Positions 25,457-35,518 of a DNA stretch of 64,000 bases are shown piece after piece. A program made the position numbers and the translations under genes. Below the pieces are notes generated by a model that saw nothing but the letters and a program-made list of their open reading frames with translations, was not told the origin of the DNA and ran no database searches. Position 1 is the first letter of the stretch. Every line of letters begins with the position of its first letter. Source of the DNA: Mycetocola lacteus (GTDB lineage: Bacteria; Actinomycetota; Actinomycetes; Actinomycetales; Microbacteriaceae); the NCBI RefSeq assembly GCF_003667575.1, contig NZ_RCUY01000009.1, forward strand, positions 186,001-250,000, written 5' to 3'.

Positions 25457-28400
25457 ATGACATCCGCAAACTCCACCCGACCCTCCGTTCCCGCGCCGCT
25501 CGGCACCAATACTCCCCCGAAGTCACCGGATCAGCGGCCGGTTTCCGGGCACTCCCTGGTCTCCGAGCGTGCCCCCTTTGGAGGCCGAGTACGCCCGGCA
25601 CGCGCCTGGTTGCACTCCGATGCCCCGAGCATCAGCCTGAACCGCGAGTGGGCGTTTCGCCTGTTGCCCGCGGCGGATCCGCTCGGCGAAGCCGTGGATG
25701 CGTTTGCCCAGCCCGACACGGAGGTCTCCGGCTGGGAGCGCATTACCGTGCCCGGGCACTGGGTCCTCGGCGAGCGCGCACACGGTGCCCCGATCTACAC
25801 CAACGTCCAGTATCCCTTCCCGCTGGATGCCCCGTTTGTTCCGGATGAGAACCCCACCGGGGACTACCGGCTGAGCGTGGATGTACCCGCGTCCTATGTG
25901 GACCGGGTCGAGACCGAGGCCGTGATCCTCCGTTTTGACGGCGTGGAATCGCTGGCTCGGGTGTGGTGGAACGGCGTCGAGGTGGGACACTTTTCGGGTT
26001 CCCGGCTCGCCCACGAACTCGACGTGACCGATCTGGTCACCGCGGGGTCAAATACGCTCGCGGTGCGGGTCCACCAGTGGTCGGCGGCCAGCTACCTCGA
26101 GGATCAGGACCAGTGGTGGCTCCCGGGCATCTTCCGCGACGTGACCCTAATCGCCCGTCCCGTCGGCGGCATCGAGGACCTGTGGCTCAACACCGCCTGG
26201 CACAACAGCGTGGGCACCCTCACCCCCGAGATCACGGCCCCCGCCTCGGCATTCCCGATCAACCTGAGCATTCCCGAATTGGATGTCGCCGTCTCCTGGG
26301 GATCGGCGGCAGAAATCGGCCCGCTTGCGGTGAACGCCCAGGCCTGGTCGGCCGAATCCCCGACCCTGTATACCGCGGTGGTCTCGGCCCGTGGGGAAAC
26401 CATCGCCCAGCGCATCGGGTTCCGCACGGTGGAGATCCGCGGCGATAGGCTCCTGGCCAACGGCACCCGACTGGTCTTCCACGGGATGAACCGACACGAG
26501 GCGCATCCCGACCGCGGACGGGTATTCGATGAGGCACACGCCCGGGAGGATCTGGCCCGGATGAAACGGTTCAACGTGAACGCGATCCGTACCAGCCACT
26601 ATCCCCCGCATCCGCGGCTGCTGGACCTGGCCGATGAGCTGGGCCTGTGGGTCATGCTGGAAAACGATCTGGAAACCCACGGCTTTGAGGTTGCCAACTG
26701 GCGGGGTAATCCAAGCGATGATCCGGCCTGGCGTGACGCCTACCTGGACCGTATCGAACGCATGTTCGAACGCGATAAAAACCATGCCAGCATCATCATG
26801 TGGTCCCTGGGTAATGAGGCGGGAACCGGGGCGAACCTGGCCGAGATGTCGACCTGGCTGCACCATCGCGATCCCTCCCGTCCCGTGCACTATGAGGGCG
26901 ACTACGCCGGGCGCTACACCGACGTGTACTCACGCATGTATGCCTCGGTGCCGGAGACCCGCTCGATTGGCGATGGGAGCACGGGCTCGCTGCTTGGCTG
27001 CACCCCGATCGAGGCGGCCCGGCAGCGATCCAAGCCCTTCCTGCACTGCGAGTACGTGCACGCGATGGGCAACGGTCCCGGTGCCATCGACCAGTATGAG
27101 CAGCTGGTGCACAACTTCCCGCGGCTGCACGGCGGATTCGTCTGGGAGTGGCGCGATCACGGGCTGCGCACGCGTACCCCCGAGGGCACCGAGTACTTCG
27201 GCTACGGCGGTGACTTCGGCGAGGAGGTCCACGATGGCAACTTCGTTATGGACGGGATGATCTCCAGTGACGATATTCCCTCCCCGGGTCTCTACGAGTA
27301 TGCGGCGGTGGTCGCCCCGGTACGGGTGGATATCGCCCCCGATGGCACCTCGCTCACCCTGACCAACCGACGTCACACCCTGGACACCGCGGACCTGCTG
27401 CTGCGCTGGGAGCTGACCTCGAACGACGACGAGTGGGATGGCGGAACCTGGTCGATTCCCCCGGTTAGTGCCGGGGACACCTGGGCGGCCCTCGCCCCGC
27501 CCGAGCTCCTCGCGGCGATCTCCGAGATCACCGCCGAGGCACCGGGAGCCGAGCATTGGTTGAGCGTGGACGTGCAACTGCGCGCGGAGACCGCCTGGGC
27601 ACCGGCTGGGCACGTGGTTGCGCGCGCGCAACAGCGACTGAGCGCGCCCGTGCCCGTTCAGCCGGCCGCCCGGATCACCGACTGGCAGGATGGTGTGGCA
27701 CCCCGCACCTCGATCGGTCTCGCGACCCTGACCGACGGACACCTGAACGCGCTCGCCGGGGCAGCGGCATCCGGTCCGACCCTCTCGCTGTTCCGAGCAC
27801 CCACCGATAATGACCGGGGGCAGGCTCAGGGCAGCCTGGATGTCGCCGACCCCGGCCTCAGCCGTGGCCTCGGCGTGGATGCGCCCCCACACGCGGACAC
27901 GTGGGCCGCGCATCGACTGCACCTGCTGCGCGCTCGCCGCCTTGCCGCCGCCCACACCGTCGATGCCGCTCGGCTCCTGGAGCGCTATGCGGCGCCCTCC
28001 TCTCCCGAGGGGATGCGGATGGAGACCCGCTGGGAGAGCGTGCCGGGTGAGCCCGATGCGGTGCTGCTGAGTGTGGATATCGCCCCGGATTCATCGTGGG
28101 ATCTGACCCTGCCTCGAATCGGGGTGCGGCTGGAACTCCCCGCCGACGTGGATCACGCGCGCTGGTTTGGCACCGGCCCACACGAGTCCTATCCCGACTC
28201 CCGCACCGCCGCCCGGGTGGGCACGTTCGAGGCACCGCTGGATGAGCTGACGGTGCGCTACGCCCGTCCGCAGGAGAGTGGACACCGCGCGGATCTGCGC
28301 ACGCTCACCCTCTCGCGCGCGGGTTCCCCGTGGCTCAGCCTGGCCACGCTTCCGGATGCGGCCGGACGCCTGCCGGGCTTCGGCCTCTCCCGCTGGAGCG

Positions 28401-28582
28401 CCGAGGAACTAGCCCGGGCCGCACACTGGCACGAACTCCCGGAGTCCGATCGGGTCTTCCTCACCCTGGATGCCGCCCACTCGGGCATCGGCTCGCGCGC
28501 CTGTGGCCCGGACATCTGGCCCGAGTTCGCCCTCCGCGCCGAAGCTCGCACGATCCGAGTGATCCTGCGCCCGGCACACTAG
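25457..28582 (+). CDS. Glycoside hydrolase family 2 beta-galactosidase (LacZ type)
   Basis: 1041 aa, the size of E. coli LacZ. Order of domains: sugar-binding sandwich (about 60-230, with GEYRLSVDVP-like GDYRLSVDVP), immunoglobulin-like domain, TIM barrel with acid/base E454 (SLGNEAGTG) and nucleophile E532 (HCEYVHAMG), and the C-terminal Bgal_small_N domain starting at LFRAPTDNDRG. No signal peptide: intracellular hydrolysis of an imported beta-galactoside. AAGGAG seven bases before the ATG fixes the start. Last gene of the TetR-controlled operon. Confidence 0.93.
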   Translation: MTSANSTRPSVPAPLGTNTPPKSPDQRPVSGHSLVSERAPFGGRVRPARAWLHSDAPSISLNREWAFRLLPAADPLGEAVDAFAQPDTEVSGWERITVPGHWVLGERAHGAPIYTNVQYPFPLDAPFVPDENPTGDYRLSVDVPASYVDRVETEAVILRFDGVESLARVWWNGVEVGHFSGSRLAHELDVTDLVTAGSNTLAVRVHQWSAASYLEDQDQWWLPGIFRDVTLIARPVGGIEDLWLNTAWHNSVGTLTPEITAPASAFPINLSIPELDVAVSWGSAAEIGPLAVNAQAWSAESPTLYTAVVSARGETIAQRIGFRTVEIRGDRLLANGTRLVFHGMNRHEAHPDRGRVFDEAHAREDLARMKRFNVNAIRTSHYPPHPRLLDLADELGLWVMLENDLETHGFEVANWRGNPSDDPAWRDAYLDRIERMFERDKNHASIIMWSLGNEAGTGANLAEMSTWLHHRDPSRPVHYEGDYAGRYTDVYSRMYASVPETRSIGDGSTGSLLGCTPIEAARQRSKPFLHCEYVHAMGNGPGAIDQYEQLVHNFPRLHGGFVWEWRDHGLRTRTPEGTEYFGYGGDFGEEVHDGNFVMDGMISSDDIPSPGLYEYAAVVAPVRVDIAPDGTSLTLTNRRHTLDTADLLLRWELTSNDDEWDGGTWSIPPVSAGDTWAALAPPELLAAISEITAEAPGAEHWLSVDVQLRAETAWAPAGHVVARAQQRLSAPVPVQPAARITDWQDGVAPRTSIGLATLTDGHLNALAGAAASGPTLSLFRAPTDNDRGQAQGSLDVADPGLSRGLGVDAPPHADTWAAHRLHLLRARRLAAAHTVDAARLLERYAAPSSPEGMRMETRWESVPGEPDAVLLSVDIAPDSSWDLTLPRIGVRLELPADVDHARWFGTGPHESYPDSRTAARVGTFEAPLDELTVRYARPQESGHRADLRTLTLSRAGSPWLSLATLPDAAGRLPGFGLSRWSAEELARAAHWHELPESDRVFLTLDAAHSGIGSRACGPDIWPEFALRAEARTIRVILRPAH

Positions 28583-28648
28583 ACCCCGCACGCGTCCGAG
28601 TCCCCCATCATTGGCCCGGGCGCGTGCGGTTCCCTGGGGAGGGAAACA

Positions 28649-28678
28649 GGCCGCCACCGATTCGGGTCGGTGGCGGCC
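28649..28678. terminator. Terminator after the GH2 operon
   Basis: 12-bp perfect stem GGCCGCCACCGA/TCGGTGGCGGCC with a TTCGGG loop. A weaker GC hairpin lies just before it at about 28587-28629. No T-tract. Confidence 0.65.
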
Positions 28679-28694
28679 GCCCCACGTTCCAGAT

Positions 28695-28709
28695 GAATAA
28701 CACTTATTC
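28695..28709. promoter_or_regulatory. AT-rich palindrome before the surface-protein gene
   Basis: GAATAA-CAC-TTATTC is a perfect 6-bp-arm palindrome at the head of a notably AT-rich leader (28690-28860). It could be an operator or part of a promoter; TTATTCT resembles a -10 element. The gap up to the gene start holds nothing else I can name. Confidence 0.4.
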
Positions 28710-28859
28710 TGCATTAACGGTGTTTTTGTTGTGCGCGGTATCGCAGGCGCATAGTCTCCGACTACTTCAACTCATCGATGGCGTTAACGGACTCCCCCCA
28801 CCAGAAACACTCGGGTCGAGGATGAAGATTTTTGTTGACCCTTTGAGAAAGAACTCTTC

Positions 28860-29819
28860 ATGGACTGTCTTGCTAGTACCGGCTTTGACTCCTGGCCCGT
28901 GCTGATCGCGGCGCTGGTTGTGGTCGGCCTGGGCGTATACCTCGCCCTGCGCGCACGCCACACCAAATCCGGGCGCACCGCCCTGATCGCCCTGCCCCTG
29001 CTCTTGGCCCTGGGGCTGGCCACCCAGTCGGCGCCACCGGCCTCCGCCGCCCAGGGCGAGCCCTGTGTGTCGGCCAGTGCGTCGGCTTCGCCGACCACCT
29101 CACCATCCGTTTCACCGTCCGCCACCCCGTCGGCGACCCCCTCGGCCACTCCGAGCACCTCGCCCACGCCCCCGGGCGACCCCACTCCGACCCCGACTCC
29201 CTCGCCCAGCCCCGAGGGGTGCCAGTTGGTCAATGACAAGTCGGCCACCCTGGACAGCGATGGCGACGGAATCGTCGACCGCTGCGATGCCGACTCCGAT
29301 AACGATGGCATCCCCGATGTGATCGAGGACCTCAACAACAACGGTAAATTTACCGATGATGATTATGACGGCGATAACCTTGTCATCGGGCAGCTGGGCG
29401 ACGGCGTCTCCTCCTACCTTGATCTGGATTCGGATAACGATTCCATCCCCGACCTGTTCGAATCGGGCATCGACCCGGCACTGATCGCTCAGATCGACCG
29501 CAACGGCGACGGCATCATCGACGCCGACATTCCGGTGGGTGCCAACGGCCTGGCCGACGTCCTGGAAACCTTCCCGGACTCGGGTGTGATCAACTACACC
29601 CTGAAGAACACCGACGGCGACGATAAGCCCGACTTCATTGACCTGCAGAGCAACCGCCTGGACTACGACATGTATCTCGTGGGCAACGCCAACCTCGACA
29701 TCCTCGGGGCCGGATTCCTCAGCCCCGGCGTGGACATCGACCACGACGGCATCATGGACCAGGTCGACACCGACACCGCCCACCGCGGCTCCCCCGGCGC
29801 CGCGCACCCCACCTGGTAG
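28860..29819 (+). CDS. Surface protein with N-terminal LASTG/hydrophobic module and Ca-binding (thrombospondin type 3-like) repeats
   Basis: 319 aa of unrecognised function. Residues 4-8 are LASTG, followed by a hydrophobic stretch (14-30) and a basic cluster RARHTKSGR (31-39). This is the layout of a sortase cell-wall sorting signal, but it sits at the N-terminus. A second hydrophobic stretch (41-54) ends in PASAAQ, a plausible signal-peptidase site near 64. A Ser/Thr/Pro linker spans 70-118. Residues 131-310 carry at least five DxDxDG-type loops (DSDGDGIVD, DSDNDGIPD, DRNGDGIID, NTDGDDKPD, DIDHDGIMD), the pattern of calcium-binding TSP3-like repeats. An in-frame stop at 28836 limits the start to the ATG at 28860. 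It is a single gene with its own AT-rich leader and a terminator. Confidence 0.75.
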   Translation: MDCLASTGFDSWPVLIAALVVVGLGVYLALRARHTKSGRTALIALPLLLALGLATQSAPPASAAQGEPCVSASASASPTTSPSVSPSATPSATPSATPSTSPTPPGDPTPTPTPSPSPEGCQLVNDKSATLDSDGDGIVDRCDADSDNDGIPDVIEDLNNNGKFTDDDYDGDNLVIGQLGDGVSSYLDLDSDNDSIPDLFESGIDPALIAQIDRNGDGIIDADIPVGANGLADVLETFPDSGVINYTLKNTDGDDKPDFIDLQSNRLDYDMYLVGNANLDILGAGFLSPGVDIDHDGIMDQVDTDTAHRGSPGAAHPTW

Positions 29820-29834
29820 CCACTAGCTCACACG

Positions 29835-29876
29835 CTGCGGGGCAGTCATTCGTTTCATCGAACGGCTGCCCCGCAG
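29835..29876. terminator. Terminator after the surface-protein gene
   Basis: 11-bp perfect outer stem CTGCGGGGCAG/CTGCCCCGCAG with an inner TTCG/CGAA pairing, followed by TCTTG. Confidence 0.8.
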
Positions 29877-29924
29877 TCTTGTATGCGAGTGCGCCGAGGT
29901 CCGACCAAAGAGCGCACAACCAAA

Positions 29925-29958
29925 AAGACCGCCACCCAATTTCTTGGGTGGCGGTCTT
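29925..29958. terminator. Terminator of tRNA-Val (minus strand)
   Basis: 14-bp perfect stem AAGACCGCCACCCA/TGGGTGGCGGTCTT with a 6-nt loop. On the minus strand it runs into CTTTTTGG, a good U-tract. Confidence 0.9.
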
Positions 29959-29963
29959 GTTTG

Positions 29964-30036
29964 TGGGCCCTACCGGGATCGAACCGATGACATCCACGGT
30001 GTAAACGTGGCGCTCTACCAGCTGAGCTAAAGGCCC
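29964..30036 (-). tRNA. tRNA-Val (anticodon TAC)
   Basis: A 73-nt cloverleaf: acceptor GGGCCTT/AGGGCCC, D arm with AGCTCAGCTGGTAGAGC, anticodon loop TTTACAC and T arm GGTTCGATCCC. CCA is not encoded. Reads valine codons GUA and GUG. Confidence 0.97.
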
Positions 30037-30197
30037 TCCGTTGCCGTAGCAACAAGATTTACAATAGCAGGATCCCAGGGCCCGATGGCAATTCGTTGCC
30101 CACCCCGGGCGCGCCGTCCAAGCATCCCCCAAGCATCCCCCGGGCAAACTCCAAGCGGAACCCAAGCCGCGAGGCGAGCGCGGGTGCACGCCGCACG

Positions 30198-30656
30198 CTA
30201 TCCCAGCTGCGCCAACGCCTCGCGGTAGCGCTCGATCGCCCGCGGCTCCCCCGGTCCGGTGATGAACACGTCGCGAATGACACCGTCCGTGCCGATCACA
30301 AAGGTCGCGCGTTCGGCCACACCGCGGGACTGGTCAAACACCCCGTAGGCCGAGGCGATCTCGCCGTGGGGCCAGAAATCCGAGAGCAGGGAGAAGGTGT
30401 AGCCGGCACCGTCCGCCCAGGTACGCAGGGCCCACTTGGAATCTACGGTGACCACCAGGAGTTCGGCGTTTACGGCGGCAAAATCGGCGAGGTTATCGCG
30501 CAGCGCATCCAGTTCCCCGGTGCACACACCGGAGAAGGCCAGCGGCACAAAAACCAGCACCACGGGGCGGGTGTCGCGGAATGCACTCAGTCTGATCTCT
30601 TCGCCAAACTGGTTCCGCAAATCAAAGTCCGGTGCCGGAGACCCAATTTTGCGCAT
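30198..30656 (-). CDS. Peroxiredoxin, AhpE-type
   Basis: Reduces peroxides through a single reactive cysteine. The peroxidatic Cys45 sits in PLAFSGVCTGEL, which is the AhpE rather than the PrxQ/BCP version (no second Cys five residues on). Thioredoxin fold, 152 aa, no signal peptide. The gene is alone and divergent from aceE across a 196-bp gap. Confidence 0.92.
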   Translation of the reverse strand: MRKIGSPAPDFDLRNQFGEEIRLSAFRDTRPVVLVFVPLAFSGVCTGELDALRDNLADFAAVNAELLVVTVDSKWALRTWADGAGYTFSLLSDFWPHGEIASAYGVFDQSRGVAERATFVIGTDGVIRDVFITGPGEPRAIERYREALAQLG

Positions 30657-30852
30657 CTTTTTCCCTCTGTTCGCCGCGGAAACTCTACGTTCACCCTACC
30701 GGAGCAGAAAAAACCTGCCGGGCGAATCACGTTAATGCCCTCCGGGTCGGTAGGCTTGGAGGAAACGTGCACAACCTTTGTATCCCAAATGCTGCGCGCG
30801 CTAAAACCCACCAAATGTTCGGCACGATCTGCCATGAAAAGAAAGGTCGACG

Positions 30853-33579
30853 GTGACTGTAAACGACCAGGACCCGTACTCCGTCAACAACTTTGACGTC
30901 GATCCGGAAGAAACCGCCGAGTGGCAGGAGTCCCTCGACCAGCTCGTTCACACCCAGGGCCCCGCCCGCGGACGTGACATGATGATGAGCTTGTTGAAGC
31001 GCTCCCGCGACCTCCAGCTGGGTGTCCCGATGGTTCCGACCACGGACTACATCAACACGATTGCTCCGGCCAACGAACCCGAATACCCGGGTGATGAGGC
31101 CATCGAGCGCCGCTACCGAGCGTGGAACCGCTGGAACGCCGCGATGACCGTGCACCGGGCTCAGCGCCCCGGCATCGGTGTCGGCGGACACATCTCCACC
31201 TACGCGGGTGCCGCAACCCTGTACGAGGTGGGCTTCAACCACTTCTTCCGTGGCCAGGACCACGCCGGCGGCGGAGACCAGATCTTCTACCAGGGCCACG
31301 CCTCCCCCGGCGCGTACGCACGTGCGTTCCTCGAGGGTCGCCTGACCACCGATCAGCTGGATGGCTTCCGTCAGGAAAAGTCACACGCCGGTGGGGGCCT
31401 GAGCTCCTACCCGCACCCGCGTCTGATGCCGGACTTCTGGCAGTTCCCGACCGTGTCGATGGGTCTCGGACCGATCAACGCGATCTACCAGGCACAGGCC
31501 AATAAGTACCTGACCAACCGCGGCATCAAGGACGCCTCCGACCAGCAGGTCTGGGCCTTCCTCGGCGACGGCGAGATGGATGAGGTCGAGAGCCGCGGTC
31601 AGCTGCAGGTTGCAGCAAACGAGGGCCTCGACAACCTCAACTTCGTGATCAACTGCAACCTGCAGCGCCTGGATGGCCCGGTGCGCGGTAACGGCAAGAT
31701 CATGCAGGAGCTGGAGAGCTACTTCCGTGGCGCCGGCTGGAACGTGATCAAGGTCGTCTGGGGCCGCGAGTGGGATGACCTGCTGGCCCGGGACGCCGAG
31801 GGCGCCCTCGTCAACCTCATGAACGAGACTCCCGACGGTGACTACCAGACCTATAAGGCCGAGTCCGGTGCGTTTGTGCGCGAGCACTTCTTCGGCCGCG
31901 ACCCGCGGACCGCGGCGCTGGTGGAGAACTACTCCGACGACCAGATCTGGGGCCTCAAGCGCGGTGGCCACGACTACCGCAAGGTTTACGCGGCATTCAA
32001 GGCGGCGAGCGAGCACAAGGGTCAGCCCACCGTGATCCTCACCAAGACCGTCAAGGGTTACGGCCTCGGCCCGACCTTCGAGGGCCGCAACGCGACCCAC
32101 CAGATGAAGAAGCTGACGCTGGAAGACCTCAAGCTCTTCCGTGACGCCATGCAGATCCCGATCACCGACGCGGTGCTCGAGGAAAACCCCTACCAGCCGC
32201 CGTACTACCACCCCGGTAACGACAACGAGGCGATCGAGTACCTGCACGAGCGTCGTCGCGCGCTGGGTGGATACCTGCCCGAGCGTCGCAGCAAGTACAC
32301 CCAGCTGAACCTGCCGCAGGACGATGCCTACCGCATCGCCAAGAAGGGTTCGGGCAAGCAGGAGATCGCCACCACCATGGCGTTTGTTCGACTGCTCAAG
32401 GACCTGCTGCGCTCCAAGGACTTCGGCAACCGCATCGTCCCGATCATCCCGGACGAGGCCCGTACCTTCGGTATGGATGCCTTCTTCCCGTCGGCAAAAA
32501 TCTACAACCCCAACGGTCAGCACTACACCTCCGTGGACCGCGAGCTGCTGCTCGCCTACAAGGAGTCCCCGCAGGGTCAGATCGTGCACGTGGGTATCAA
32601 CGAGGCCGGAGCACTGGCCGCCTTCACCGGACTGGGTACCACCTACTCTGTTCAGGGTGAGCCGCTGATTCCGTTCTACGTGTTCTACTCGATGTTCGGA
32701 TTCCAGCGCACCGCCGACGCCATCTGGGCTGCCGGCGACTCGATGGCTCGCGGATTCATCGTGGGTGCCACCGCCGGTCGTACCACCCTGACCGGTGAGG
32801 GCCTGCAGCACGCCGATGGTCACTCGCCGCTGCTCGCGTCGACCAACCCGGCCGTGGTGTCCTATGACCCCGCCTACGGATACGAGATCGGCCACATCGT
32901 TCGCGATGGCCTGGACCGTATGTACGGCGGAAACCACGAAGACCCCAACGTCATGTACTACGTCACCGTGTACAACGAGCCCTACGTGCAGCCGGCTGAG
33001 CCGGAGAACCTGGACGTGGATGGCCTGCTGAAGGGTATCTACAAGCTGCGCGATGGCGGCGAAGGCGGAGTCAAGGCTCAGCTGCTCGCCTCCGGTGTGG
33101 CGGTCCCCTGGGCTCTTGAGGCTCAGGAACTGCTCGCCACCGACTGGGGTGTATCCGCCGATGTCTGGTCGGTCACCTCGTGGTCGGAGCTGCGTCGCGA
33201 GGGTCTCGCGGTCGAGGAGCACAACTTCCTCTACCCGAACGAGGAGCCCCAGGTTCCCTACCTGACCACCAAGCTCTCCGGAGCCGAGGGTCCGTTCGTG
33301 GCCACCAGCGACTACATGCACGCCGTCGCCGACCAGATCCGTCAGTTTGTCCCGGGTGACTACGCCACCCTGGGCGCCGACGACTTCGGCTTCTCGGACA
33401 CCCGTGCGGCTGCCCGTCGCTACTTCAAGATCGACAGCCACTCGCTGGTTGTGCGCACCCTGGAGCAGCTGGCGAAGCAGGGCAAGATCGACCGTGCCGT
33501 TGTTGGCCAGGCGATCGAGCGCTACCGTCTGCTGGATGTCAACGCCGGTACCACCGGTAACGCCGGCGGCGACGCCTAG
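30853..33579 (+). CDS. aceE: Pyruvate dehydrogenase E1 component, homodimeric
   Basis: Thiamine-diphosphate-dependent decarboxylation of pyruvate and transfer of acetyl to lipoyl-E2, supplying acetyl-CoA. 908 aa, single-chain type. The ThDP/Mg motif begins [10 protein letters not shown] near residue 238 and ends with [14 protein letters not shown]; the C-terminal transketolase-like domain carries GFGMSD-equivalent segments ([13 protein letters not shown] near the end). The GTG start at 30853 has AAAGG eight bases upstream. It is followed 15 bp later by the regulator gene of fatty acid synthesis, linking acetyl-CoA supply with its use. The gap 30657-30852 holds the two divergent promoters. Confidence 0.97.
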   Translation: MTVNDQDPYSVNNFDVDPEETAEWQESLDQLVHTQGPARGRDMMMSLLKRSRDLQLGVPMVPTTDYINTIAPANEPEYPGDEAIERRYRAWNRWNAAMTVHRAQRPGIGVGGHISTYAGAATLYEVGFNHFFRGQDHAGGGDQIFYQGHASPGAYARAFLEGRLTTDQLDGFRQEKSHAGGGLSSYPHPRLMPDFWQFPTVSMGLGPINAIYQAQANKYLTNRGIKDASDQQVWAFLGDGEMDEVESRGQLQVAANEGLDNLNFVINCNLQRLDGPVRGNGKIMQELESYFRGAGWNVIKVVWGREWDDLLARDAEGALVNLMNETPDGDYQTYKAESGAFVREHFFGRDPRTAALVENYSDDQIWGLKRGGHDYRKVYAAFKAASEHKGQPTVILTKTVKGYGLGPTFEGRNATHQMKKLTLEDLKLFRDAMQIPITDAVLEENPYQPPYYHPGNDNEAIEYLHERRRALGGYLPERRSKYTQLNLPQDDAYRIAKKGSGKQEIATTMAFVRLLKDLLRSKDFGNRIVPIIPDEARTFGMDAFFPSAKIYNPNGQHYTSVDRELLLAYKESPQGQIVHVGINEAGALAAFTGLGTTYSVQGEPLIPFYVFYSMFGFQRTADAIWAAGDSMARGFIVGATAGRTTLTGEGLQHADGHSPLLASTNPAVVSYDPAYGYEIGHIVRDGLDRMYGGNHEDPNVMYYVTVYNEPYVQPAEPENLDVDGLLKGIYKLRDGGEGGVKAQLLASGVAVPWALEAQELLATDWGVSADVWSVTSWSELRREGLAVEEHNFLYPNEEPQVPYLTTKLSGAEGPFVATSDYMHAVADQIRQFVPGDYATLGADDFGFSDTRAAARRYFKIDSHSLVVRTLEQLAKQGKIDRAVVGQAIERYRLLDVNAGTTGNAGGDA

Positions 33580-33594
33580 GCGGTTCGGACACAG

Positions 33595-34794
33595 ATGAAG
33601 GAGCGTACCAAGGCAGAAACCCTGGCCTGGCTGCGCCGGATTTCCGGCGAGCTGGCCACGGTCACCCTCGGCAAGCTTGAAGAGGACCTGCCCTGGTATG
33701 CGGAGATGCCGCCTGGGCGACGATCGGCCGTTGGCCTCGTCGCCCAGGCGGGCATCACCTCCTTCATCTCCTGGTATGACGATCCACGCTCCACCCCGTG
33801 GATCGCGGCCGACGTGTTCGGGGCGGCTCCGCGTGAGCTGCTGCGATCGGTCAGCCTGCAACAAACCCTTCAGCTGATCCGCATCACCGTCGAGGTGGTT
33901 GAGGATCGGGTGAAGAGTGGTGGACAGGGTCTGCGTGAGGCGATCCTGCTGTACTCGCGGGAAATCGCGTTCGCCGCGGCCGATGTGTACGCCCGCGCCG
34001 CCGAGGCTCGCGGCCTCTGGGATGCCCGGCTGGAAGCGCTCGTGGTGGATTCGATCCTCGCGGGCGAGGCCGACGATGAACTTCCCAGCCGCATTGCAGC
34101 CCTGGGCTGGCACGGTCACGGCGAGGTTGCGGTCCTCGTGGGCACCACCCCCTCCCAGCTGGATGTTGACCAGCTGCGACGCGCGGCCCGCCACATGGCC
34201 GCCGACGTTCTGATCGGTGTGCAGGGCGGACGCCTGGTCCTGGTGATCGGCCGATCCACGCCGCGCGATCAGATTCCCGAAGAGGAGACCATTGGCACCT
34301 CTCCGGCCAAAACCTTCTTTGAAATTGCCAGCCAGCTGGCCCCCATGTTTGGTGCCGGACACCTGGTCCTCGGCCCCGAGGTGGGCACGCTGGTGGAGGC
34401 GTCCCGCAGCGCCCGCGCGGCCCTCGCCGGCTTCGCCGTGGCCCGCTCCTGGCGCAACGCCCCGCGTCCGGTGGCCGCCGATGACTTGCTGCCCGAGCGC
34501 GCGCTGGCCGGCGATCCGATCGCCCGGCAGACCCTGATCGAAAAGGTCTACCGTCCGCTCCAGGCCCACTCCAACGAGCTGGTGCTGACCCTCTGGTGCT
34601 ACCTGGATAACGGACGCTCGCTTGAGGCCACCGCCCGCGAGCTGTTTGTGCACCCCAACACCGTGCGCTACCGCCTGAAGCGCGTCTCCGAGGTCATCGG
34701 CTGGGATGCCACCGGTGCCCGCGAGGCGCTGATTCTCCAGTCGGCACTGATCCTCGGCTCGATCGGCGAGCCCGAGCAACGCCGCAAACGCTAA
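33595..34794 (+). CDS. fasR: PucR/CdaR-type regulator, FasR-like (fatty acid synthesis)
   Basis: 399 aa. The C-terminal HTH_30 domain is clear: ARELFVHPNTVRYRLKRVSEVIGW near residues 345-370; the first 300 residues match the RsbR/GGDEF-like sensory part of PucR regulators. By its place after aceE it corresponds to the activator upstream of fabD in Streptomyces (FasR, not the TetR-type FasR of Corynebacterium) and to the equivalent mycobacterial gene. Here, however, fabD lies 4.6 kb away. ATG at 33595, 15 bp after aceE, probably co-transcribed. Confidence 0.85.
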   Translation: MKERTKAETLAWLRRISGELATVTLGKLEEDLPWYAEMPPGRRSAVGLVAQAGITSFISWYDDPRSTPWIAADVFGAAPRELLRSVSLQQTLQLIRITVEVVEDRVKSGGQGLREAILLYSREIAFAAADVYARAAEARGLWDARLEALVVDSILAGEADDELPSRIAALGWHGHGEVAVLVGTTPSQLDVDQLRRAARHMAADVLIGVQGGRLVLVIGRSTPRDQIPEEETIGTSPAKTFFEIASQLAPMFGAGHLVLGPEVGTLVEASRSARAALAGFAVARSWRNAPRPVAADDLLPERALAGDPIARQTLIEKVYRPLQAHSNELVLTLWCYLDNGRSLEATARELFVHPNTVRYRLKRVSEVIGWDATGAREALILQSALILGSIGEPEQRRKR

Positions 34795-34873
34795 CCGGAA
34801 GAACGCTCACCGTTCACACCAGCGGACCGGTGCATCGTCTGGTCGATGAGTTGCCGTCAACACCACGCATGGA

Positions 34874-35518
34874 CTAGCGGTAGCCGGGACGCGGTGTTGC
34901 CGAGTCCAGCGGAAAACTCGGGAGGCCCATCGGGTGCGCAAGAGACGCGATGATGTCACCCACCGAATGGATCACCACCCACGAGGCAGCGGCTGATTCT
35001 CGCAGCGGAATAGTGGTGATCGGCAGGTAGCGCACCAGTGAAACCCCGTTCAGCACGAGCTCTTCACGTCGGCTCACCCGCTCCTGCACGGGAGACCACG
35101 GGTAACGGCCCGGGATGTGCTCGACGGCCTCCAACTCGCGCAGTTCGACTCCGGGTGCCAGGTTATCCCGATCGGTTCGTTCGGGGATCCAGAGGTGTCC
35201 GGCATAGCGGCGCACGGCCCATCCGTGCCGGACGGCCAGGAGTTTTTCCACCGTTTCCAGCGTGCGGCAGGAAAAGAGGAAGTGGTCGCGCCCGTCCACG
35301 TACCAAACCGAACGGTACGAAACCCCGTACCAGCGATCCTCGAGGTGCTCCACAACGACGATCAGGTCCCCCTGGTCGTAGGAGATTTCTACCTGACCGG
35401 ATTTCGCGCCCTCGCGCAGTTCACCCGGGTTGCCCCGGGAAAGCCACGCTCGAAACTCGTCACTAAAGTCCTTGGGGTGCGGCGATGACGATGCACTTTG
35501 TGTTGTATCAGTCTTCAT
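34874..35518 (-). CDS. Unknown protein, paralogue of the next gene (immunity-like)
   Basis: 214 aa, not recognised with certainty. It shares a layout with its upstream neighbour: a DFSDEFRAW start (near residue 17), a Trp/Tyr-rich beta region (DRWYGVSYRSVWYVDG), an LAP motif near 125, and a C-terminal ASWVVIHSVGDII. The small soluble all-beta character, tandem paralogy and lower GC are typical of antitoxin or immunity proteins of contact-dependent toxins, but no toxin gene is nearby. The ATG at 35518 overlaps the previous stop by 11 bases; starts further upstream are possible. Confidence 0.6.
   Translation of the reverse strand: MKTDTTQSASSSPHPKDFSDEFRAWLSRGNPGELREGAKSGQVEISYDQGDLIVVVEHLEDRWYGVSYRSVWYVDGRDHFLFSCRTLETVEKLLAVRHGWAVRRYAGHLWIPERTDRDNLAPGVELRELEAVEHIPGRYPWSPVQERVSRREELVLNGVSLVRYLPITTIPLRESAAASWVVIHSVGDIIASLAHPMGLPSFPLDSATPRPGYR

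Noticed and set aside
29752..30189. ORFs across tRNA-Val
   Set aside because: Translation of a tRNA gene, not a protein.
31381..34779. 1132-codon open frame antisense to aceE and fasR
   Set aside because: A shadow frame kept open by high GC third positions; no motif, and both sense genes are clear.
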